Origin: Metaphire vulgaris
Lineage: Eukaryota; Annelida; Clitellata; Crassiclitellata; Megascolecidae
Assembly (NCBI GenBank): GCA_018105865.1
Contig: CM030849.1
Location: forward strand, 7,786,587 to 7,850,586
Direction of reading: 5' to 3'
Length of the DNA stretch: 64,000 nt
Part shown: positions 55,567 through 64,000 of the stretch, in pieces
How positions within the stretch are numbered: the stretch's first letter is position 1
How the letters are laid out: each line of letters opens with the position of its first letter
Translations under genes and position numbers: made by a program
Notes under the pieces: generated by a model
The model's database searches: none
Told to the model about the DNA's origin: nothing
Seen by the model: only the letters and a program-made list of their open reading frames with translations

Positions 55567-55844
55567 GAGAGAAATTCCGGACCCCGGAACAAAGAGAAGT
55601 TGTGGGCCCTGACAAAAAGTATCAAGTCTCTGAAAAACATGACAAGCAAAAAAACGTCATCTACTCTTCAAATTGGTCTGGAAAAAAACCTTTTCGCTTA
55701 ACCTATATTAATACATCGTTATCACCGGCCCCGGGCCCCTAAAAGCTCCATGGGCCCCGGTACAATGTACCGGCTGCATCCCCTCTCCTCAGGCCTGCTG
55801 GAACCTATTGTAACCAGGAAGCATCAATTAGCGTTTCGAGGTGT

Positions 55845-56240
55845 CCATTAATTACGTCAGCAATTTAGGGTGGGTTTGTAAAAGTTTGACAATTAATTGT
55901 TGACAGGGGAGGGGAGGGTCAAAAGAAGTTGACGTCAACAATTTCACTTTTTACAAATAAATCAAAAACTAGGAAATTTCATGGAATTACTACTTATTAC
56001 AATGGAAAAAAACATGGCAAAAAGTTCATCACCACAACTTTTTGACACTCGGTGAGCAAAACAGGGAAAAATAGTCATCACCGCAAAAAATAATAACCTT
56101 GTTATTGGGACCTGTCATTTATCTTGGGGTGGGGGGTCAAATGTCTTTGACGTAATTATAGGGGTAACTGAAAGTTGACAGTTGTTGACAAAGGGCGGGT
56201 CAAAAATTGACCAAATTTTTTGAAATAATTAATGGAGAGC
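55845..56240. mobile_element. TIR element, GGTGTCCATTAATTACG family
   Basis: The left end GTGTCCATTAATTACGTCA and the right end (reverse complement GGGGCTCTCCATTAATTA) are imperfectly inverted. The interior is rich in TTGACA and GGGG. Similar in style to 56809-57151. The target duplication is unclear. Confidence 0.5.
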
Positions 56241-56493
56241 CCCTTTGCAGAAAAACATGGACTCTGGAAAAGATCTAAAAAAGGAGCCAGACAAGGATGT
56301 CGTTTCTCTCCAGAATTTTTCAAATCTACGCAGAAAAATAATGAAAAATGTCAAAGTCATAGAAGGAGTCTCAGTCGGAGAAAGAAGCATCAATAGGCTG
56401 TAACATAAGATGTGCCGATGATACGGTACTTAATAGCCGACGGCAAAGATCAACGTCAAAGTCTGATGGACATAGTGGTAGAAGAGGCAGGAA

Positions 56494-56783
56494 CAGGGTC
56501 GTTCTAAGGCATATGCATGGCAGGCACGTGCCTAGGGGCCCCGCGATATACCAGGGGCACCGGCCCCCGGCCGGGAGAAAAATAATTTGTGTTTGTTGCT
56601 TGATTTTCAATTTTCTGATGCTTGAAAAGTCTGACGAGCAAAAAAATTCACCACAGTTTTTTCGCAATTGATTTTTGCCTATTTTTCATGCTGTCCTCCA
56701 AAAGTATGATGATAGGCTAAGAAGAAAAAAGGCCATTACCGTTTTTGGCGCCTAGGGTCCCTAAACTTCTTAAAACGGCACTG
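56494..56783. mobile_element. hAT-like MITE, CAGGGTCGTTCTAAG family
   Basis: Ends CAGGGTCGTTCTAAG and CTTAAAACGGCACTG are imperfectly inverted. The flanks GGCAGGAA and CGCAGGAA agree at 7 of 8 bases. Inserted in the reverse transcriptase remnant. Confidence 0.7.
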
Positions 56784-56808
56784 CGCAGGAAAGATAGGAT
56801 AAAAATAA

Positions 56809-57151
56809 GGGCTCGTCCACAAATTACGTGACGCGTCTTGGGGGAAGGGGGGTCCGGACATTTGTTACAACGTGTGACGAGGGAGAGGAGGGAGTTCCGT
56901 AAATGTGACGTGACGCAACAAAAAATTGAAATAACGACCTTTTTTGCTTGTCAGTATGTTTGGAGAGGGAAAAATAGAATTAAGGATGAATGACCTTTCT
57001 TGCTTGTCAAGACTTTTCGGAAGACGAAAAGGGGGAGGGGAGGCCCGTTGTTACGTCATACTTTAGGGGGTCTGACTTTTTGTTACGTAGCGTTACGTAG
57101 GGGGAGGGGTCAAAAAAGAGCCAAAATCGCGTACGCCATTTATGACGACCC
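56809..57151. mobile_element. TIR element GGGCTCGTCC...GGACGACCC-type MITE
   Basis: The left GGGCTCGTCCACAAATTACG and the right (reverse complement) GGGTCGTCATAAATGGCGTA are similar inverted ends. TAA is present on both sides as a possible 3-bp target duplication. The interior repeats GACCTTTTTTGCTTGTCA-like words. Confidence 0.65.
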
Positions 57152-57300
57152 TAAATGACAAAAACACAGTCAATGATAATTTCCAGAACGAAAAAAACAT
57201 TTATCTGCAAAGTACAGTATAAGCTCATGTTCAACAACACGAAATCCAAGGGGTGCAGCAGTTCAAATAGCACAAATACCTAGAAGCAGAAATCACAAGC

Positions 57301-58275
57301 GATAGTTGAAAGGACAGATAGTCAGCCGGACTCAGCCCTGGTGAGTGAGTAAAACCTATGCCGAAAAGTTAGGTCCAACGACCACGTGACCCAGTGAGAT
57401 TAAACCTCTGTGTAGCATTGGCGCAGTTAGGGTGTCCGGTGCCAGAGGACAAGACATAGGGCCTACTGATGATACAAAATGCGTGCGATCATGCGTGAAG
57501 TGAGTGACAGCCGTTAGATTATTCACAAGGCCCGATCACGTTAGACGCCTACAGAGGAAAATATCTTGAAACAGATGCAAGTGTGTAGAGCCATCTGTTA
57601 CTAGAATGACGTTCTCTTTCCTCAGGTATGCACCAATTCATATGAAAAAATGCAGGTGGTCTGTAATGTGCTCCATAACCGCGCTACGTAGACTTTGTCA
57701 GGGACTAGTAGTTATCTCAACAATGGCGATTGGATAAAACAATCAATGTCTCGGGTCAAGAATGCAAGGCAATAAAATTGGCAATTGGTACTGTGGCAAA
57801 ATGGACGCTATAGCCGATATAAATTCCAGGACTTTAGTAAGGACCTCAATTATCTAGTGACTCTAGTCCAAAAACGCCGACGGCATTACGTCTATGGTGA
57901 TACAAGTTATTTGGGGTATTCATATTGAAGCTGAGGCATGGGGTTTAGAGAGTGGGCCTTTTAGAAGGCCAATCGACGTTCTTCAGTAGAATGTGGCGCT
58001 TCCGATTGGTCATTTAGTCCACCTGCAACAATAGACGGCGCATCTATCTCAAGTGAACCAAGACTGCTATTATAATTAGCATGGAGCGAATTGAGCTTCT
58101 TTATTGAGGCGGCGGAGCATGAGTATATTGTGGTTTTTTGAACAGGAGTTTATAGGGCAAATATTCATACATTTTCTATACAATTTGCTTTTCTTGATCG
58201 GTCACTCATTCTAGTAGCTATAGGAAGCAGAAGAATGATTCCAAGAACCGCATAAGCTAAAATATTTGGCATTGA
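57301..58275. other. Intergenic, nothing recognised
   Basis: No ORF or repeat could be supported. Confidence 0.4.
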
Positions 58276-58278
58276 ACG

Positions 58279-58343
58279 AGGGACGTCACCTGACGTCCCT
58301 AGCGCCCTGAGAAACCAATATAAGGACGTCAGTTGACGTCCTT
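58279..58343. repeat. Two consecutive GACGTC hairpins
   Basis: AGGGACGTCACCTGACGTCC(CT) at 58279-58300 and AAGGACGTCAGTTGACGTCC(TT) at 58322-58343 are each perfect inverted repeats with 10-bp arms and 2-bp loops. Likely subterminal structure of an unrecognised MITE, or paired CRE-like sites. Confidence 0.65.
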
Positions 58344-58619
58344 AGCGTTCAACGTGTTAAGCATAAGTATTATCTGGCATCAGAAAAACTAACCTAGTAT
58401 TATATTTCGAAATTTTTCAGTTTTTTTATCAGTTTTTATGAGAACGGTTGACGCTACACAAAAACTAATGAAATTTTCATTTTCAGCACTTAAATATGCA
58501 TTGGAACACAACAAAGAAGTGAAACAAACTTTTATAAAAATTTGTTGCGCAGTGTAATTTCAGTGCGATGCATGAAATTCAATAAACATGAATTTTTTTA
58601 ACCTCAACTCGGTCCGTTC
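58344..58619. other. Intergenic, nothing recognised
   Basis: AT-rich; no supported feature. Confidence 0.4.
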
Positions 58620-58696
58620 AGGAGGCTTCGGTGGCCCATACTGCGGACCGCAGTCTAGACTGCGGGCCGCAGTTTATGGTCTGAGTAGCCCTGCTC
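58620..58696. mobile_element. hAT-like element end remnant
   Basis: The reverse complement reads CAGGGCTACTCAGACC and then CTGCGGCCCGCAGTCTAGAC, a GGCCCGC-rich hAT-type end. The other end was not found. Confidence 0.45.
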
Positions 58697-59284
58697 TAAA
58701 TAATTGATCTGAAGCGCTCCCACTGCGATGCATATTTCGGCTTTATGCCAATTACTTAGATTTACACTGAGATAGTGGTAACTGCAGAGCCGGATTCACA
58801 ATGGATGGTGCCTGATGCAGACTGAAAGATTGTGCCCCATAGGCACAAATTGACACAGCTTGCGACACTGCAGGATAAACCTGCGTGTAGCTGAAAAATT
58901 TTGTTATTGCTTTCGGCCGAGTTTCTCTATCCTTTTGAATCTTCGCAACAGCAATTTTCGCTTAGCTGATCCATTGTATCGTGAACGTTTCATTATGTTA
59001 ACTTTCAATTAATGCAGTTAAGTTTTCTAAAACTAAAAGGTTACACATAATCGCTTATTAATGCTCAGACGCTCGCGCTCACATTGCGTCAACAATGAAT
59101 ATTGATCTATAACATAGATGTCGAGTTTCATGGAGATATGAAGATTACATGCATATCTAGGCAAATGAATCGAATGATAGATAGACAAAATAAACCGCTG
59201 GTGAAATGATGCCCTTTGTAGGTTGTTGCCGATGCAACTGCATCATCTGCATCAAAATGCCTGGTTAGTATAAAGATCACAATA
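58697..59284. other. Intergenic, nothing recognised
   Basis: No supported gene. Confidence 0.4.
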
Positions 59285-59405
59285 GACCAGAATACCATTG
59301 CTTATATATAATACACTGCTGTTTATCTAATTCTATTGAATCGTGAATCACAATGTTTTGAAACGGTTAATTCACTCTTTGCATCCCGCAACATCTCAAG
59401 TACAA
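59285..59405 (-). repeat. Dispersed repeat, inverted copy of 6715-6840
   Basis: Reverse complement of the block at 6715-6840 with few differences (GATTCAATAGAATTAGATAA, AGCAGTGTATTA). Confidence 0.7.
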
Positions 59406-59530
59406 GCATTACAAAACGAAAACGTAATTCGTTTGCATTAAGCACAACTCTCACATGTTGACGACTAGTTGCCCAGGGCCGGATTGACCATGATGCTTTT
59501 GACCCCACACCCACTAAGATCAGTGACGGG

Positions 59531-59930
59531 CAATGTTCCCTCTAAATCTCGAGGGTCCAAGTGCGCTTAGAATTTCTCTTGGGCAGCAATTTCCTAGTTG
59601 ACTTTGGGCTGTTTTTTTTCATCGTGAACAACAAACAAAATCACCAAACGCACGAAAGTATGTTGGCCAATAGTGTGTGGTAAGCATATGTCTATCTTCA
59701 AAACATCACGTAGTTTGTTTAAACGATTCAAGCATCAAGATTCAAGATATGTTAACAACATAACATATGCATATTTGTAAATCTAATTATTAGCAAAAGA
59801 TGAGTAGTTTTGGCATAAAATATCAAATAAAATCTCTCCTGCAAAATTTTGGGCAATAACAAAGAATTTCTGGGCACGTGCTTTGCCGTTTTTGGACCCG
59901 TGCCCACGCGCCACCTCACTGGGAACATTG
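59531..59930. mobile_element. MITE with CAATGTTCCC inverted ends
   Basis: CAATGTTCCC at 59531-59540 is inverted as GGGAACATTG at 59921-59930. No ORF. Interior GGGCA and CACGTGC words near both sides. No target duplication resolved. Confidence 0.6.
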
Positions 59931-60340
59931 ATAGCTTCTTGTGACTTCCGTCCTCGTAGAAGAGGTCGGTAAGTTTTCAGTCACCCTGCTGAATAACCGT
60001 GTCGCCAGCAGTTACCCAGTTGATGACGTGGTCCATAGCGCAGCAACTGATGGTGAAGAAATTCAAATTATTTAAAAATTGGTGTACTACCTATGATAGC
60101 TATATTTATCGTTTGCGACGGTTTTGCAAACCTACATTCTATTTGTTAGAATTTATTTGTTACGATGAATCCAATTTTACTTCGGCATAAAAGCAGAAGA
60201 ATTCCTTATAATCTATGTAGAAATCAAATCGATGTTTGAATCAAATTTCAATTAATTCAACTTATAGTCGCCCAGAAATTAATATGGCAAAAATCTTCAA
60301 AATTTATCGCCGTGCAACAACATAATATCACAGTTTAAAA
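59931..60340. other. 3' flank of cGLR gene 3, nothing recognised
   Basis: The final bases before the stop (AATTACTTGTATGCGATCTC) are shared with gene 2. Homology does not extend visibly further. Confidence 0.4.
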
Positions 60341-63300
60341 TTACTTGTATGCGATCTCACACAGGCTTGCGATCAACTGATTTCGATCATAACGTTCCAA
60401 GAGTGGATCGGGCGCAAGCGACTGGTAACAACACTCAGAAGTATCATTTGATGCGCAGCGATAAAGTGCGTAAGCGATTCTATATAACATTGGATAGTTA
60501 GATTCTCTATCCTTATCTTTCATCCAATCCAAAGAATGTCCCTTAAGGTTAAATAATCTAATTGGAGAACTGAAATTCGGAACAAAATAACATGGACAGA
60601 AATCCTGTAGAACAAACTCAAGATGACATTTCATCAGACACTTCAACCACAAATAGCGATCCATTTGATGGAATTTGGATTTCATTTCGTCAAGACTCAA
60701 TCCCAGTTGAGATGCTTTCTCAGTCGTTGGCGTTAATGCCTCAATGCAATACAACAGGGAATTCTTCAGAATGTAATTGGAAGCCGATCGCGATTCCTCA
60801 ATCATCGTCTTCCCAATCATATAAGCCTCTTTTGCACTGGAACAACTCTGCTTAATCATGTCGCTCTCGGCCTTGGCAAATGAAATCCTAGCGCAAGATT
60901 CCGAATATTGTATCCAAGGATACAGTTTCTGAGGACGATCAAAGATCAAATTGCAACCGAATGTCCTTATTTCATCCCTCACATTAGATATGGCTTCGTC
61001 CGGCCACCAGCCATCAATATGAATGCAAGGAACAATATCGATTGAAATATCATTGACAGAAGTGGAATTCAGAGGATTTATCATCCTAATGGTTGACTCT
61101 TTCATTACAGCATCAAAAATTCTTCGGGTCGGCAATTTAAAAGTCCACTTCAAACTTTGTCGATTTTCAATATTGACCAAGGCGTTATGTAATATCATTG
61201 TAAATTGCCAATTAAGTTTTTCAGTGTTCAATATTCCGTCTTTGCCAAAGAAACAGTTAAAATCACCTTCTTCGTCTACTTTTGTTGGTTGACGCTTTAG
61301 GCGTACAAAACCAGTAGGAAGCTCTGGAGACCGAGAAACTTCACAAAATTCACTGATCTTTACAAGAACAAAGCAAAAATCGAATTCATCCGGTTTCTTA
61401 AGTTTTGCTCCTTCATTAGAGCTTCCGTCAAACTCAGGTTTAATTTCAAATCTCGGATCCAGTCTTTCAATCTCTTTAGCAATGATGCTCATCACATCTA
61501 TCACCTCTTTAGTAATTTGTTTAACTAAAGGATGACGAAATGCATATTCACCCTTTCCCCATAGTAATCTTGGAACAGTTTCAAGCCCAACATCTCTATC
61601 GTCATATGCACAAAATGGGGAGTCAACACACTGAACCTCTATTTCCATTTGCTTGTTATTCATTAGTCGGAGAAAATATGTTTCATCATTTCGATCTATA
61701 ACTGGCAAAATTATATCAAAAGTGCTAATTGAAGACTTCTGTGGCTTTTCGTCGTTCGCACTAATACCGTCTTTATCTTTAATTGACGCATCCGCTCCGT
61801 GAGATATAAGCAAGTCCTTTAAAATGGAGTTAGCGTAATGCAACGGAGTGCGTCCGTAAATGTCAGTTTCATCGACACTGCAACCGATTGCAATAAACTT
61901 TTCTACAATTGTATTCGCAAAATCTCTTGGGTAATTTTCTGTCCAAATGATGGAAAACGAAATTACGGCTAAATGCAGAGCTGTTCTTCCCCGCTGGTCT
62001 TTGCCTGAGACTATTTGGTATTGAAATGTCTCTATTAAAGACAGCAATCTCTTTGCAAATAATTCTACAGGTAAATCTTCTACATATTTATCACACACCT
62101 TGCACAGAAGTCGTTCTAAAGCTGAACTGCATCTAATATCCAGCTGAAAACGATCCGACGACTGGATTTCTGTCTGCTGGAAAACGTTTAAAACCGCTCC
62201 CTTCTCTTTCAAAGCGTTTGTAATTGATGACGGAAGTTGTGGAATCCATCTTTCAGCCATATCCAAAGGCGAAAATTTTTCAAAGCTTAAGGCATTCACA
62301 TCAATGTCTTTTTTCCCCAACAACATTTCAGTTATTTTTATTCTCTCCGCAATCCATTTTTTATTTCTCATATACCAGTCGCATCGTTCATCTTTAGCAT
62401 CTAATAAAATTTTGAATATTTCCTTTCTTTTCTTCAATTCTTCAAGATTTCGAGGAAAATGTTCATAGTCTATAAATGTATAACTGAATTTGGATATGTA
62501 TAAGCTACAGTGTAATTTCGACCGCACATTACGTCTCCTAATAAAATACGTGCACAATACGCATTTAATGTCCAAAACTAAAATACGCATGTCGTACGTA
62601 AAATTGCATTGGCGGTTACGCCATAATCCGACATACTTCTATGGTTCCCTATTAAACGCGAGCAAATAGTTGTCGCTACAATTATAATAATAATAATTTG
62701 CGATGGCAGTTAACGGTCTGCGCGATATTATTATTATACAGACAAGTCGCAAATGTCACAATGCCGTTGTGTTTTCTCTGTAATACAACTACGGACAAAT
62801 TTAATGTCATGGTCCTTGTGTCAATGCTCCAACGATGCAGACAAGCGGTGGCTATTGTGAGGATCTGACAGTTGACGATGCAAATGAAACCTTAGGCTAC
62901 TGATCGAGTTGCAGTTTTCAAAAGTTTCTAAGCTTTCTTTGCATAATGCCATCAGAGCAGACGGACGCTCTTATGCGAGGCAAGGTATTTTAACTTACGC
63001 AAATTTCACCCTATACTGTACGTACCGTATTATATGCGTATACGCATATAATACGGTACGTACAGTATTGTTTCAACGGAATCAAAATAGCTGTATATAT
63101 ACGTACGGTCGAATCCTGTATATAAGGCATGATGGAGGACAGTAAACCCAAGATGATCGGAAAAATTGACCGATGCTCCAGCATTTAGGAGCAATTGAAC
63201 TAGATCCGGTTGATTGCCAATTACCGCAATCATTAAGGCCGTTCGACCATTACAATCTATAGCGTCCGGATCCACCACAGTTCTTGCCTCATTCAATATT

Positions 63301-63926
63301 GTCTGCAAACTTGAAACTCGTATGCACCACATAGGCATTAGCGGAGTCTTTCCTTCGTTGTCTTTTTTATTGACGTCGGCACCATAACGAATGAGCAACG
63401 ATAGTAATTGTTCCTCGTCAGCCCATTGCAACGCTGTTTTACCTTCCTCGTCTCTCGCGTTCACATTGACATTTCCAGATTTCAAAAGCAGTTCAATTAA
63501 ACGCAGATCCTTTTCGTCGACGTTGATTTGATAACGTATTATTAGCCGATGAAGTAGAAGATTATTCATTTTGGTTTGTAAACTCCAAATAATGTCAGAG
63601 TTCAAAAGGAGTTTCAGAATTTCTTCAGAATGTCTTGTATATTTTTCCATTGCTATATGCGTGGCGTCTCTCCAGATTTTAAATTTATTTTCCTGCTCTT
63701 CCGGATACGAATCCAAGCTCCATGATTTAACAAAGATATGTAAGGTATTAACAAACTCATCAAGCAAGGATTCGACAATGTGATCGTTTTCATCTTTAAC
63801 TGCCGAGATTAATTGCTCTAGTAGCAGAGTAATATCTGATTCGTTGTTTCCATTCGCTATCCATAAAGCTGCTTCATCTAAATTATCTGAATCTTGCTGG
63901 CTGTTGCGTGAATTCAAGATGTCCAT
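60341..63926 (-). CDS. Ankyrin-repeat / cGAS-like (Mab-21) nucleotidyltransferase, cGLR gene 3 (two exons)
   Basis: Exon 1 63107-63926 (273 codons +1 nt) and exon 2 60341-62469 join across a 637-bp GT-AG intron (GTACGT ... TTTATAG) in phase 1 to give about 982 aa. The join yields exactly 11 residues between the LHH(Y) and FPRN anchors, the same as in genes 1 and 2. The start MDILNSRNSQQDS resembles gene 2 (NSQQDS), but the N-terminal ankyrin module is missing. Ankyrin repeats include DEEGKTALQWAD, DCNGRTALMIAV, DHLGFTVLHHAL and RGRTALHLAV. The nucleotidyltransferase has GSSNEGAK (~622; Thr to Ala against paralogues), DEFDF (~634), DISIDIVPCIHIDGWWPDEA (~750), ARISFAKAES and CPCYFVPNF. All acidic ligands are kept, so it is predicted to be enzymatically competent; function is inferred from family. 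Confidence 0.85.
62470..63106 (-). other. Gene-3-specific intron with 56-bp perfect palindrome
   Basis: Absent from the same position in genes 1 and 2, where the coding sequence is continuous. It contains a perfect 56-bp palindrome at 63013-63068, centred on GCGTATACGC, about 40 bp inside the donor, and AT-trinucleotide patches at 62684-62739. It may be a transposon that became an intron. In-frame translation upstream of the acceptor (about 40 residues) is taken as intronic. Confidence 0.7.
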
Positions 63927-63960
63927 TGGTCCTTATGGTATTTGAACTCTAGAATGCAAA
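63927..63960 (-). promoter_or_regulatory. Candidate 3' splice site of cGLR gene 3 5' UTR
   Basis: Minus-strand TTGCATTCTAG/AGTTCAAATA with exon start at 63948, 22 nt before the ATG, matching gene 2 in sequence and spacing. Confidence 0.55.
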
Positions 63961-64000
63961 ATCGATGTATTTTAATTCGATTACACTAAACGTTCAACTG

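Larger units (their letters stand above)
56255..57300 (+). pseudogene. RTE/L1-like reverse transcriptase remnant split by two MITEs
   Basis: Plus-strand frames read KKGARQGCRFSPEF-like, then NIRCADDTVLIADGKDQ-like (catalytic ADD), in broken frames before 56494. After the two MITEs, FKYLEAEITSD-like sequence (57250-57300) continues the RT thumb region. The coding pieces resume after both insertions, so the MITEs entered an already present RT. Confidence 0.65.

Noticed and set aside
62470..62590. Frame upstream of gene 3 exon 2
   Set aside because: It has no counterpart in genes 1 and 2, and splicing at 62469 restores the paralogue length.

Overview
This window is animal nuclear DNA. It has GT-AG introns whose phases match between exons, genes for animal-type secreted and immune proteins, long intergenic stretches, and a dense load of CR1/L2-like and RTE-like LINEs, hAT-type MITEs, a P-element-like transposon and a Tc1/mariner-like transposon. 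The repeat mix and the gene families fit a marine invertebrate, perhaps a deuterostome. The species cannot be fixed from sequence alone.

Left edge (1-2.5 kb, minus strand): four exons of a dual oxidase (DUOX), covering the N-terminal peroxidase-like domain. The gene runs off the left end. At 10.5-12.6 kb (minus) are the last two exons of a secreted cysteine-rich protein with three PLAC-like modules, probably the C-terminus of an ADAM/ADAMTS-like protease. Around and between them lie microsatellites, MITEs, a 372-bp tandem duplication, a 64-bp tandem repeat with inverted CCAAT boxes, and (13-21 kb) several truncated LINEs.

The main content is a head-to-tail cluster of three paralogous minus-strand genes at 23.4-27.9, 35.6-39.0 and 60.3-63.9 kb. 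Each encodes ankyrin repeats followed by a Mab-21/cGAS-like nucleotidyltransferase domain. All three keep the GSSNEG motif, the EFD acidic pair and the third acidic residue in S(V/I)DIVPCIH. They look like ankyrin-fused cGAS-like receptors (cGLRs), which in animals make cyclic dinucleotide second messengers in innate immunity. The paralogues differ in the number of an internal ankyrin module (2, 1, none), and only the third has an intron in the coding region. No STING-like gene is visible in the window.

The DNA between the cGLR genes is a layered record of transposition: a mariner-like element with ~230-bp inverted repeats (33 kb); a 2.46-kb P-element-like transposon with a broken THAP transposase, invaded by a hAT MITE (42-44 kb); a nearly full-length but frameshifted CR1 whose SGNH domain is split by a 927-bp terminal-inverted-repeat element (45-50 kb); a tRNA-derived SINE sharing the CR1 3' tail (31.7 kb); and a ~1.4-kb segmental duplication (50.4 and 53.3 kb) in which each copy carries a different insertion, so each shows the empty site of the other.
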